Assembly: GCA_934462715.1 (NCBI GenBank)
Contig: CAKSIJ010000001.1
Location: forward strand, 186,001 to 250,000
Direction: 5' to 3'
DNA: 64,000 bases
Origin: an uncultured Clostridia bacterium
GTDB lineage: Bacteria; Bacillota; Clostridia; UBA1381
Under the pieces are notes generated by a model. It saw only the letters and a list, made by a program, of their open reading frames with translations. It was not told the origin of the DNA and made no database searches. Shown here in pieces: positions 39,798-50,300 of this stretch. How positions within the stretch are numbered: the first letter of the stretch is position 1; every line of letters begins with the position of its first letter. A program made the position numbers and the translations under genes.

Positions 39798-42700
39798 TTA
39801 ATCATAGTTTCTTACAATTATCAGTGTTTCGTCAAATGCTGAAATAACATAATCTCCGACTCTGATATCGGACGGTGTTGCCTCCGTTACCGGATTCTTT
39901 CTTGCACTCTTATCATAGATAACAACCTTATCTCTCGAATATGTATTATCTCCGATAGTAAGCTTTCTGTAATACCGGCTTCCGTCATTTACATAGAACG
40001 TAGACGCTCCCACGCATTTTTCCACAAATGCTTTGGTTACATGAGTTGTCTGCCATACAGAATATGACGTACTGTTCTCGATTTTGGTATTTGAAACAGA
40101 TATTTCGGGACGCAGACAGCCGACCTCAGGTTTACCGGTATTCGGGTCTATTTCTCCTACATCTGTTGCAAGCACACAGAATCCGCTGATTTTACCGCTT
40201 TCGGAATCTGTTGATATTCTCAGCAGATCGCCCGGCTTCAGCGATGTAATCGGTACGTTTGAAAGCTTTTTAAAATTCTCCGAGCTGACAGTATAGCTTA
40301 CCGTTTCGGGATCTGCAAAGGTATAGGTCTGAAATTCGCCCTGAGTCCATATTCTGCTTTTCCTTTTTGTTGCGTACAGCTTAATGCTGTAGGTGATTTC
40401 ATCACGCTTTTCATCATATACTGCTTCGGGTTCTTCCGCCACAACAACCGTGGTTTCATTTTCAAGCTTACCTGTTTTTCCACCCTTTGCAACATATCTG
40501 ATAACCAGCCCTACTACGCCCGTCTGATCCACATCATAAAATTCCATATTGCTCCAATAGCCGTTCGGAAGATTCGTTATCGTGGTCTTATATGCCTTGT
40601 ATTCATCGTCTGTTGCGGACGAATCTGTCGGAATTACAAAATATGTGCCGTTATTGTTGCCTTCGCTTACTCTGTACCAGTAAATCAAGTCCCAGTAATT
40701 TGCACCTTTGCCGTTTACATTTGAAAAGTCCTTTTCAAATATATCCTTATCGCCGACATAAAAATCAAGATCCTTTCCCACATCCCCCGCAGAAGTTTTG
40801 GTATATGTCGTATCTGCAAGATATATCTCGTTTATTTCATTAGTACCGCTAATTGAATATTTTACCGCCTGCGGATTAAACGTACCCGCGTCTATTTTGG
40901 CAACCTTATCCGCAGTTATTTTTTTAGCGTAATATGTGCTTTCGTTCAAAGGTCCGTCATCCCATTTTTTGTGTACCTTAACCTTGTCCTTTAAAACCGC
41001 CTGCACCATCTGACCGTCCTGCGTGAACAGCTTAACGTTATATTTATCGTTATCCTCGTCATGAGTCAGCCTTACAATATATCCGTACTGCACGCCGTCA
41101 TTATATGAGCCTACGGTAAAAGAAATAACTGCGCTGTACTTATCAAGCTCTGCCGTCACGGTTGAACCGCTCAACGGAATTTTGAAGCTTTTATTGTCTG
41201 TTCCGGCTTTATTCAATTTCTGCAAAGTCTTTGAAAGCGTATATTTTTCACCGTCAATTGTTATATTATCGGTTCCGATGCCGCTTACCTTGCCCGACAC
41301 CTCATTGCCGATAATTTCAAGTCTTATGTGCGCCGCATTTTCGGTGTCCGGATACATAATTCCGTCTTTGCAAACAACCCTTGACGGCGCAGCCATAATT
41401 ATTGAACCTGTCGGAATTGATGAGGCTTCGATTATTTCACCGTCTTTAAATGCCGTAACAACCGCATCGTCAAGCTTAATATCCGGCTGAAGCTTTAAAT
41501 TGTCATAAAGCACAGGATTTGAAGTATTGATTTTTGCACTTTCATAGTACACATACGAATCAATGAATATTACGTTCCACTCAGAACCCTTTGAATTTTT
41601 CAAAAATGTGATTTCACCCGAATCCGGCTCAAACATCAGCTTTTTGTCATGCGCATAGTCTACGGCAGACCCGTTAAAAATCAGCTTTGCCTCCATAGGA
41701 ATATCTATGTGCCGTACCTTGCCGTCATCCGAATAATACAATCTGTTTTCCGCGGTATTGTAGTTTTCAATATCCTCCGCTCTGATATTCAGATATTCGT
41801 TGTAATCGTCAAGTGCCGCAACAGCCTTTCCCATGTCCGGCTCATCAATATCATAATAAACGCTTACCCTCTTTCCGAGCAGTGAATCAAGCTCTGTTAC
41901 CGTCTTTAAATCCACGAAATTATATAGATTTTCATTAATGTTAAGATACCCCTTGCTTACCGCACCGTCGGGTGAATATAGCGACGTTACGGAGTTTGAC
42001 GTCACAACCCCCTGTGCCGTTTCAAGATTCAGATATTCTTCCATAAAGCCTTTGCCGAAAGAATACTTGTCACTGCCGAAGCAGTTAACGCATTTTGCGT
42101 CAAGCATATTATAAAGCAGAATAACGGCGTCCTCATAGGAAATGCAATCGTTTCCTCCGATTGTGATTCCCTTTGTTATGTTGTATTTTACCGCCTTGCC
42201 GTAAAAATACGTTTCGTTATTCACTTCCGAACCCTCGGGTGCTTCGTAACCGAGAATACGCATAAGAATACTTGCCGCCTGCGAAAGCGTTATATCACTG
42301 TCCGGCGCATATATTCCCTCTCCCAAGCCGGTTACGGCTTCTTTGTTGATAAGACTTGCAACCGCACGGTAGCAGTCATTTTCCGATGTAACGTCCTTAA
42401 AGCTGTAATATCCCTTTTCCTTTGAAAAGTCCCCGCCGTAGTTTACAAGCTTTGCCGTGTAAACCGCAAATTCTCCTCGTGTGACGTTTGCGAAATAATT
42501 GATTCCGTCACCATCAAAAATACCCAGCTGACTTAAAATATCGGTTTTTATCTGTGTGTTCTTTTTCAGTACTTTTTCATCGGTTTTTCCGCCGTTATTA
42601 CCGTCATTTTTTACATCGTCTGTTTTATTGCCGTTTTCGGCATCACCGGTATTGTCCTCTTTGCTCTCTTTTTCCTTTATCTTCTCCGCAAGACTGTTAT

Positions 42701-42914
42701 AAAGCTCCTCTGCTTCACTGCTTTCACATTCGTAATTATCCTGCAGCTGAGTAAGAATATCTGTGCTGTCCTCCTCAAGCTCCTTTACCGTCGAATACTT
42801 GCGTGCGCAGTTTTCAAGATATTGCATTGCGCCGTTCTCGTCATATGCAGATACCGGAATTACCGACGCTGTCATCGCTGAAATAATTATTGCCGCAGCA
42901 ACTTTTTTTATCAT
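39798..42914 (-). CDS. SLH-domain surface protein of unknown function
   Basis: A 1038-residue exported protein. Signal peptide to about residue 24 (PVSA/YDE), a short helical stretch, then a Lys/Asp/Asn-rich linker (about 80-118). Three SLH-type repeats follow (about 120-310), with FANVTRGEFAVYTAKLV, SFKDVTSENDCYRAVASL and ISYEDAVILLYNML. They should bind pyruvylated secondary cell-wall polymer and fix the protein to the surface. The remaining 700 residues are beta-rich and contain no catalytic motif I recognise. GGAGGG precedes two adjacent ATGs; the second (42914) has better spacing. It lies inside the large operon, behind copy B of the leader repeat. Confidence 0.78.
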   Translation of the reverse strand: MIKKVAAAIIISAMTASVIPVSAYDENGAMQYLENCARKYSTVKELEEDSTDILTQLQDNYECESSEAEELYNSLAEKIKEKESKEDNTGDAENGNKTDDVKNDGNNGGKTDEKVLKKNTQIKTDILSQLGIFDGDGINYFANVTRGEFAVYTAKLVNYGGDFSKEKGYYSFKDVTSENDCYRAVASLINKEAVTGLGEGIYAPDSDITLSQAASILMRILGYEAPEGSEVNNETYFYGKAVKYNITKGITIGGNDCISYEDAVILLYNMLDAKCVNCFGSDKYSFGKGFMEEYLNLETAQGVVTSNSVTSLYSPDGAVSKGYLNINENLYNFVDLKTVTELDSLLGKRVSVYYDIDEPDMGKAVAALDDYNEYLNIRAEDIENYNTAENRLYYSDDGKVRHIDIPMEAKLIFNGSAVDYAHDKKLMFEPDSGEITFLKNSKGSEWNVIFIDSYVYYESAKINTSNPVLYDNLKLQPDIKLDDAVVTAFKDGEIIEASSIPTGSIIMAAPSRVVCKDGIMYPDTENAAHIRLEIIGNEVSGKVSGIGTDNITIDGEKYTLSKTLQKLNKAGTDNKSFKIPLSGSTVTAELDKYSAVISFTVGSYNDGVQYGYIVRLTHDEDNDKYNVKLFTQDGQMVQAVLKDKVKVHKKWDDGPLNESTYYAKKITADKVAKIDAGTFNPQAVKYSISGTNEINEIYLADTTYTKTSAGDVGKDLDFYVGDKDIFEKDFSNVNGKGANYWDLIYWYRVSEGNNNGTYFVIPTDSSATDDEYKAYKTTITNLPNGYWSNMEFYDVDQTGVVGLVIRYVAKGGKTGKLENETTVVVAEEPEAVYDEKRDEITYSIKLYATKRKSRIWTQGEFQTYTFADPETVSYTVSSENFKKLSNVPITSLKPGDLLRISTDSESGKISGFCVLATDVGEIDPNTGKPEVGCLRPEISVSNTKIENSTSYSVWQTTHVTKAFVEKCVGASTFYVNDGSRYYRKLTIGDNTYSRDKVVIYDKSARKNPVTEATPSDIRVGDYVISAFDETLIIVRNYD

Positions 42915-42930
42915 CATAACCCTCCATTCC

Positions 42931-43060
42931 GCCGCCGTACGGCGGCATAAATCAAAACGTGAAAAAGATACCGTATATGCTGACTTTTTTAAGAGGTTTG
43001 GCTTATATTTATACTCCGAACCCCGAAAACAGATAAAATGCGCAGCATATTTTTCACGTT
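42931..43060 (-). repeat. 130-bp leader repeat, copy B, with hairpin-SD palindrome
   Basis: Second copy of the repeat at 36287-36415. On the minus strand AACGTGAAAAATATGCTG at the 5' end pairs with CAGCATAT...TTTTTCACGTT near the 3' end, giving a long interrupted stem, then GCCGCCGTACGGCGGC (42931-42946) next to GGAGG. The GTG frame in the 5' arm has 22 codons plus stop (42989-43057) behind AAAAGGAG and shares the peptide start MKNMLRIL with copy A. Confidence 0.78.
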
Positions 43061-43087
43061 ATATATTCTCCTTTTGCCAAAAGCCGC

Positions 43088-46000
43088 TTAATAGTTAAAG
43101 TCCAGCAGACCTGCAATCATTTTTGCCGCCTGCGCTCTTGTTACATTATCCTTTGGCGCAAAACGTCCGTCCTCCAGACCGATTACTATCAGACATTCGT
43201 GCAGAATCGAAACACTCTGCTTCGCCCATTCGGAAATTTCGTCAGCGTCCGGAAACGGGAAGATTGTGAAGTAATAGTCGAGTGATTTTCCCGATGCTTC
43301 AGCCGCTCTTACAAGTATCGTTGAGATTTCCTCTCTCGTTACCGTTCTGCCGACTCCGAACAGATTATCTCCTATACCGTTTATAACTCTGTTCTGATAG
43401 CAGATTTCAATGTATTCGGTGTACCATTTGCCCTGTTCAACATCCGAAAACGTCATTTGTTCGGCATTTTCTTTTGCAGTAAGCTTAAATGCAGACGCTA
43501 TGATACGGCACAGTTCCTCACGCTTGATTTCATCGTTCGGCGCAAATATTCTTTCCGCCTTACCCGATATTGCTCCGAGATTGTAGAGCTTATTGATACT
43601 GTATTCCGCCCATTTGGCATTATCCAGATCATCGAAAATTTTCATATCGGCGGCTTTTGAATCGTCCTCGTACCAATCGGGAACCTTGCCTGTGTTGTTT
43701 CCGTTTTTGAATATAATATCCGAACCCGTGCTTTTGTTTCCTCCGGTACTTCCTCCCGTGCTGCCGTCGTTATTTCCGCCGTTTCCTCCGTTTGATTTCT
43801 TTGCTTCGTCCGAAGCGCATTTTTCAAAAGTTTCTTTCAGCTCTGCAATTGTCAGAGAATTTTCTGCTGATTTTACCGCTTTATAAAAGCTCTCAGACGC
43901 TGCAAGCTTTTTGCTTTCGGTCAGACCGTTATATACCGAATAGCTTATATTGTGAATATCATTATATTGGTTAAGTACAGAATATATTGTTGAATATGAC
44001 GTCTGCGACAGTATATCCTCAGCGATAACCGCAGCATTGAAAATATCGCCGATATTCTTGTAGCCCTGTGATGATTTCAGCTTTTTAATAACGGCTGTCT
44101 GCTGTGTTTCTCCGAAGCTCTGCACAAAGGTCTTGTATGCGTTGTTGTCCGCAATCCCCCAGAAGCCGTCTGCATGATTTTCCTTAATCTCGTTCACGCA
44201 ATCCGCAGTTTCACCCTCCAGTGCAAGACCGATTTCAAGTGCGTGTCTGTATACGCTCTTAAAATAGCTGACGGCATTTTCCGCACCCGAAGCATACGGC
44301 TTATTCTGCAAAATCGAATTATATATAAAATCCTTGTTTGCAAACTTTTCAAAATTCTCATCAAGAATCCTGAACGGATCAAGTCCGCTGTTAAATATAT
44401 CCGTTGAAGATACTCCCTTTGCGGTTGTTTGCTTGTCTATCTGTGCAAGATAAGCTTTTGCGTCGTCAATATCAATATAGTTGATTTCTCTTTCGCAGTC
44501 AGAGTCCTCAAAAGGTATTGTCAACACAATTTTGTATGCACATTTTTCAGCATTTTCGTGCATTGCAAAGCTGTAATTGATTTCTCCGTTTTTGCCGGTA
44601 CGGATAACCTCCGCTCTTTTATATGCTTCAGTGCTGCCGTCTGAATCTTTTTTGTACATTTTCAAAATTATGGGCAGCTGCATACGCTTGGATTTGCTTT
44701 GTCCGGTAATTTCAACAAGCTCCTTTTCGGGATCGTATCCTGCCGTTATGCTTGTTTCGTTCTTCGGTGCAATGTCGGTTTCTGTGCTTATGCCGGAGAA
44801 AGTATTTGACAAAACATTGTTCAAAAGCTCGCCCGGTTTGCCGTTTTCTCTTGCAAAAACACATATTTCGTAGCCGTCGCACTCTGAAATTTTATCAACC
44901 GCAGTTGTCGCCGTAATTGTGCTTGTTCCCTTTGCGGATATGCTTCCCTCGCTGACTGTAACGCTCTGCGCCGCTTTGTTCTTATACACGGTGATAACAT
45001 AATACACATCTCTGTCAGTATTTGAATTATTCGTAAAGGTTACTCTTATTTTATTTGAAAGAACTCTGTCAACCTTGTAGGTCACCGGGTATTCATCGGT
45101 TGAAAATCTGTATTTTCTGTCGGTATCGAGGTTTCCCGGAACGCTTGCGCCTTTTGCAATTGCCGCCATATCCTTTTTAAGAGTAAGAGTATATTCTTTT
45201 TCTGTGTCTAACGGATATTCCGGCGTTATTGTCAGCTTTTTGCCGTCCGCATCATATGCAAACGGTATATTCTGAACATCGTCTGCCAATGATATGTTGC
45301 CGACAATCGTTTCAGGGTTAATGTTATTTGAAAATTCAAAGACAATGCTTGAATTGACATCGGATAGTTTTCCGCCTGAAATATTCGGTGTTATGCTCTT
45401 TATGTTAAAATCCGTTCCGCACGGCACAACATATGCTTCCTTAACCAGCTGATTTTTGCTGAACCAGAAAGACAGCTTTCCCGAATATGAGCTGCAATCA
45501 AAGTCACCCGAGCCTATTTTGTTTCCGTCAACGTATATTGTTTTTGACATATATCCGTCGGCTGCGCTGTGTTCTGTCGGGTAATCTATAATAACGCTTA
45601 CGCTGTGCCAGCCTTCGTTTCTTCCCTGTGTTACATACGCTCCGCCTCCCGGTACCTGAAGCCATCTGTATTCAGTCTCGTACCAACTGTTGCTTCCGCC
45701 GCCCTCAAACATCCTGTTTGCACTTTCTCCGTACTTAATATCCATGTCTATATCGGCTGTTCCGGTATCGTACAGAGTAAATGTGGCAATATGAGGGGTT
45801 TTAACATCAACCGATACGTCGGGGTATGAATTTTCATCATTTATCCCTTGACAAAATGTCATATAAACGTAGTCCCTCATACCGGTAAAATCTTCGACAC
45901 GTCCGACATAATTATTCGGCTCGTCGATTATGTAATTTGCCTTATCGTCAATGTTATCCACAACGGTGAGCAGCAGCTTTGCTGTCTTTTGGTTTGCTCC

Positions 46001-47239
46001 CGCACCTGTTGTTGCGGTAATTACGGTATATCCTCCGCTTAAAGCCGTAATTGTTCCGTTTTCGTCAACCTCGGCAATTTCTGGGTATTCCGACGTAAAA
46101 GTATAATTATCAAGGGATACCTTTGTTCTTGTTATTTCAGAGGTTGTATCGCCCATTTCTCCGCTTGCTTCATACAAAACTATATCCTGTGTATCTCCCG
46201 TCTGCATAAGCGAGGAGGTTTCGGATATGTCCAGCTTTTTCGGACTTACAATGAGAATTCCGCTGCCGTCATATGGCTTAAACCAGTCTTCCTTTTCGGC
46301 ATACGGAGCTATTGTGTCATTCTTTACGATTCTGATGTCATCTATATAATAAATATCATAATTTTCAGAATCCTTTTGCTTGGAAAGTCCGTTCGGGAAA
46401 ACTATTTCAATATTTCCCGTTGTCGGATTATGTACATAATCCAAAGTAACCGTTTTCCATGCGTTCTTTGATATAGTATACTTTTCCGATACCGCACTTG
46501 CTATCGGATAGTATGTATTATTATAAATATCTGTTGTAGTTATGTTGATATATGTATTTGCTCCGCTTTGCGCACGTTCTGCGTACACCTTAAATTGCAG
46601 AGTATAACATTCGCCGTCTTTCAGATCACCGCAGAATTTTCTTGACGGAATTGTCATTTTGATGTTGTCGCCCGAACCGCCGGATTTAATGTCATATTCA
46701 AATTTCAGACTTCCGCCGTCGTTTTCACTTGCGTCAACCGTGCTGTCCCAGCTTATTTTTGCATATGTGCTTGTCCAGTCGCTCACCTCTGCAGCGTTGT
46801 CAAAGCTGTAGCTTCCCGTACCTGCTGCCGAGTTTACGGCAGGTGCGGCAAAAACAGCCGCTGTTGTTTTCGTGCTGTATGTGATTTCTTCATTTTCTTC
46901 GGTCGGAGCTTCCGTCGGCTTCGGTTCTTCGGGTGATTCCGTTTCTTCTGCTTCATTGGACTGTGTATCGCCGTCTGGCTCCTTTGAGTCCTCACCCTCC
47001 GTTGTATCGTCGGACGGTTTCTCGTTGTTTTGTTCCTCTGCTTCTTCGGTATTTTCCGTCTGCTCCGTATTATCGGCATTATCATCAATACCCGGTTCTG
47101 CTGTCGCTACGGTTTCTTCAAAAACTTTCTCCGCAGCCCGGTCGCTGCTGTCGGTGCGGATTTCATCTGAGGCAAGTATACCGGCTGTCCCCTGCACCGT
47201 CATGGCACATACAATTGCCAAGGCTATAATCTTTTTCAT
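43088..47239 (-). CDS. very large SLH-anchored modular surface protein
   Basis: A 1383-residue exported protein. Signal peptide (to about 24), then a strongly acidic Glu/Asp/Thr/Asn linker (about 30-118). A carbohydrate-binding-like beta-sandwich (about 140-310) precedes a Big_2-type Ig domain (SEYPEIAEVDENGTITALSG, about 370-430). A LamG-like module with YPTEHSAADGYM (about 440-640), a Big_5-like domain (about 640-730), more Ig-like segments and a helical region follow. A Gly/Asn/Ser linker near 1170-1200 leads to three SLH repeats at the C terminus (about 1215-1383) that anchor it to the wall. No catalytic motif is recognised; it could be a glycan-binding scaffold or a novel lyase. AAAGGAG precedes the ATG. 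Member of the long operon. Confidence 0.8.
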   Translation of the reverse strand: MKKIIALAIVCAMTVQGTAGILASDEIRTDSSDRAAEKVFEETVATAEPGIDDNADNTEQTENTEEAEEQNNEKPSDDTTEGEDSKEPDGDTQSNEAEETESPEEPKPTEAPTEENEEITYSTKTTAAVFAAPAVNSAAGTGSYSFDNAAEVSDWTSTYAKISWDSTVDASENDGGSLKFEYDIKSGGSGDNIKMTIPSRKFCGDLKDGECYTLQFKVYAERAQSGANTYINITTTDIYNNTYYPIASAVSEKYTISKNAWKTVTLDYVHNPTTGNIEIVFPNGLSKQKDSENYDIYYIDDIRIVKNDTIAPYAEKEDWFKPYDGSGILIVSPKKLDISETSSLMQTGDTQDIVLYEASGEMGDTTSEITRTKVSLDNYTFTSEYPEIAEVDENGTITALSGGYTVITATTGAGANQKTAKLLLTVVDNIDDKANYIIDEPNNYVGRVEDFTGMRDYVYMTFCQGINDENSYPDVSVDVKTPHIATFTLYDTGTADIDMDIKYGESANRMFEGGGSNSWYETEYRWLQVPGGGAYVTQGRNEGWHSVSVIIDYPTEHSAADGYMSKTIYVDGNKIGSGDFDCSSYSGKLSFWFSKNQLVKEAYVVPCGTDFNIKSITPNISGGKLSDVNSSIVFEFSNNINPETIVGNISLADDVQNIPFAYDADGKKLTITPEYPLDTEKEYTLTLKKDMAAIAKGASVPGNLDTDRKYRFSTDEYPVTYKVDRVLSNKIRVTFTNNSNTDRDVYYVITVYKNKAAQSVTVSEGSISAKGTSTITATTAVDKISECDGYEICVFARENGKPGELLNNVLSNTFSGISTETDIAPKNETSITAGYDPEKELVEITGQSKSKRMQLPIILKMYKKDSDGSTEAYKRAEVIRTGKNGEINYSFAMHENAEKCAYKIVLTIPFEDSDCEREINYIDIDDAKAYLAQIDKQTTAKGVSSTDIFNSGLDPFRILDENFEKFANKDFIYNSILQNKPYASGAENAVSYFKSVYRHALEIGLALEGETADCVNEIKENHADGFWGIADNNAYKTFVQSFGETQQTAVIKKLKSSQGYKNIGDIFNAAVIAEDILSQTSYSTIYSVLNQYNDIHNISYSVYNGLTESKKLAASESFYKAVKSAENSLTIAELKETFEKCASDEAKKSNGGNGGNNDGSTGGSTGGNKSTGSDIIFKNGNNTGKVPDWYEDDSKAADMKIFDDLDNAKWAEYSINKLYNLGAISGKAERIFAPNDEIKREELCRIIASAFKLTAKENAEQMTFSDVEQGKWYTEYIEICYQNRVINGIGDNLFGVGRTVTREEISTILVRAAEASGKSLDYYFTIFPFPDADEISEWAKQSVSILHECLIVIGLEDGRFAPKDNVTRAQAAKMIAGLLDFNY

Positions 47240-47266
47240 ATAAAACTCCTTTCTTTTTCACATTAT

Positions 47267-47299
47267 GGAGATTTGGGTCTGCCGCAGCAGACCCTCTCC
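47267..47299 (-). other. intercistronic hairpin
   Basis: GGGTCTGC-CGCA-GCAGACCC (47275-47294) with GGAG/CTCC outer pairs, just after the stop of the 47305-51906 gene and before the next ribosome site. No T-tract; probably an mRNA-stabilising or processing hairpin inside the operon. Confidence 0.6.
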
Positions 47300-47304
47300 G
47301 TTAT

Positions 47305-50300
47305 TTAATTGCTTTCCTTTGAACAATAAGGCTTCATACCGTTGATTCCGTTCCACAGGTAACATTCCAATGTGTTGCCGTCATCGCAATAACCGCTTAT
47401 TGTTATCTGTCCGTCAACAGGCTTCGGAATATCCGAAACGGCTGTGCTTATCAGTTTTCCGCTACTGTCCTTTTGTGCAAGAATCACTTTGCCGGCGAGC
47501 GCACCGTCACAATCATATATAAAGCTTACATATCTCTTTGCGTCACCGGGAACAATTTCCGTGCGGTTGAATTTTACGCTGCCGTCAATACTCAGACAAT
47601 ATTTTTCACTGACCGTTTCACATCTGTAATTCTTTGACAGATTCACAGCTGTTACAGTGCAGTAATACTCTCCTGTTTCGGGCAGCCATACCTTATCGGT
47701 GTTGGTATCGAGCGTGTTTTTATACACAATTTGACTCATGTCCTCTGTTTTGGAAATAACCAGCCTGTATGAGCTTGCGCCCGATACGTTATTCCAGATG
47801 AAAGTTACCGTCTTGTCATCGCCTATATCCGCCAATCTGATTATCGGTGCTTCCTGTTCGCGTCTGTTAACCTTTACGGTATTTCCCATATTCGCAAAAT
47901 TAATCGGCTTGAACTGGGGCATAATCGTAAAGAGCGATGAATTTTCTTTCATTGTCAGATCTCTGTTATCAAAATCTTCAAACCAAGACGAAATCTCATC
48001 TGTTACTTTACGGTCATTTCCTTCATAGACCCCATCGAGCAAATCGACAGATACCGTTGTCCATGAAATCTCTCCGTTTTCAAAATCGTCGAGAATAAAG
48101 CTCTCTGCCGATGTGATTTCGCTGTCAGACGAAATATTTCCCGAAACGGTAAACACGTTCTTAATGCAGACCGGAAGCGTTGATTTATTAGCGCTTGCAT
48201 AAATTGAAACCGCACTTCCCGTATCTATTCCGGTATTATCGGTATAAACCGGCACGCCGTCACAATACCACTGTAATTTAAGCTTATTATTTCCCTTGTC
48301 GGTAAGCTTGCATATAAGTCTGTGCCAGCCTGCGCTTCTGCTCCAGCGGTAACCGGAGGCAAAAATCTCGGCAAGTCCCGGAATCCATCTGTCCTCCATT
48401 AACAGTGTTTTCGTCTCATCGTTAAACATAAATCCGATGTTCACACTTCCCATGGCGTCTGTTTTTGAAAGTCCCGAATCGTAGTATGTGAATCCGAGTA
48501 TCATACCGTCCGCCGCCGTAATTCCGGTATCGGCTGACCTTGTTGAATATGGTCTGTAGGCTTCTCCCACATATACCGGGTCGCTGTCCGAAACATAACC
48601 GCCGTTTCCGTCAAAGCGGTATATGCCATCGTTTTCACTCTTGCAGACAACGCTTATACTTGCGGTGTTTCCGTTAGTATCGGTCACGGTAAGCTTTGCA
48701 ATTCCTCCGGATACCGCGGTGATTGTTCCGTCTCTTACGCTAATCACATCGTTGTCCGAAGCAGCAGAAGCAATAACCGCTTTTTCCGCTCTGAGCTTCA
48801 GCTCGCTGCCGTCAACAATTCCGTTTCCGTCCGAATCGTTTTCCTCCGCAAATATATTATACGCTTCTATTGGTGTGCTTTCACCAACGTTAAGCACCGC
48901 CTTTGTTTCGGACAAATCAAGTGCCTTAGGCTTATACTTATATTCCGTTTCGGAATATATATCGTTAAGTCCCGGCAGGGGCAGAGCTTGTTCGGAGTAA
49001 AGAACACGGTCAACCGTCACATCGTCAATATAGAATATATCGCCTACCGAACACTCGGTGAAAGAAATCACCGCCGAATTTTTGTTGCTGTTCGATACCC
49101 AGTAGCAGTATACCTGAGTCCAGCTTCCCTCGGGAAGATTTACCTCTCCGCTTCCCTCTATATTATACGGGAAATCCACAACACTTGCAATATTCGCAGG
49201 GTTTTTGTCTGTGGAAATTTTTGCCTTTGCAGAATTTTTAACCGTATCCGCATAAATCCATGCGCTTATTTTATAAATTTCACCCGGCTTGGCTTTCTCG
49301 CCTATCAGCTTCTTTATTGCGGTATTCGAGCCTTGAATAATCTCATATTTCATAGCCTTGCTTCCGCCATGAACCGTTTCGCCGCTCAGCTCGGCTTTCT
49401 GACGCATACTTCCCATTACACTGAGGTTGCCCTCATATGTCAGATTATACTTTTCATTTTTGAAATCCCACCAAATATCAACGGGATTCATTCCGAATAC
49501 CTTTTTCTGCGCTATCGTGAGGTTATTTTTAATTACCCCGTTCCACGGCGAGCCTGCGTCAAAATATTTGTCCTCGTCATATGTACCGTCTGCTTTTTTG
49601 GAATCGAGATATGCCTTTTCCTTTGCGCTGTCATCGAGCAGACCCTGCCAGAAGTCATATGTATTTTTCCATTTTTCTTCATCGTAGCCGTCCGCATTTA
49701 CAACCTCGGGCGCCCAGTTTTTATAGCCTCTCAGCCACCCTCCGAGCTTCACTCTCGTATCGAATTTTTCAAACGAGCAGTCAATGAACATATTGTTTGT
49801 TATCTTGTTGTCACGGCCGCCGCTGATCAGACCGGCGGAAAGGCTGTCGGAAACAATGTTGTTTGACACGGTAAATCCGGAGGTACCGTTATCGAGGTAA
49901 ATTCCGTGAACACCTCCCCAATTTTTATATGATTTTGTCAAATCGTGAACATAGTTGTTCAAAATCTTTGTTCCGGTGTATTCCTTTACGTTTATTCCGT
50001 AAATCGCACCTGCGTCCGACAGTCCGCGGACTACGTTATATATCTCGTTATTTTCAATCAGCATACCGTTGCTTTTCGGTTCGAGATATACGCCCTGGCT
50101 TGCGGAATCGTGAATTACGTTATTCTTAACCGTATTTCCCATACCCTCCAGAGAAACGCCCGCAGTGTTTGTGCTTTCTGGTGCGTATTCATAAATATGG
50201 CAGTTTTCAACGCTGTTGTTTCCGGGGGTCAGTGACGGAATATCACCGCCGCTTACGAAAACTCCGCACGCTGCAACGTCATGAATTTCACTGTTTTTAA

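Noticed and set aside
48988..49866. 292-codon + strand frame opposite the giant beta-helix gene
   Set aside because: It lies wholly inside a protein with clear signal peptide and domain structure on the other strand, has no ribosome site, and its translation shows no family motif.
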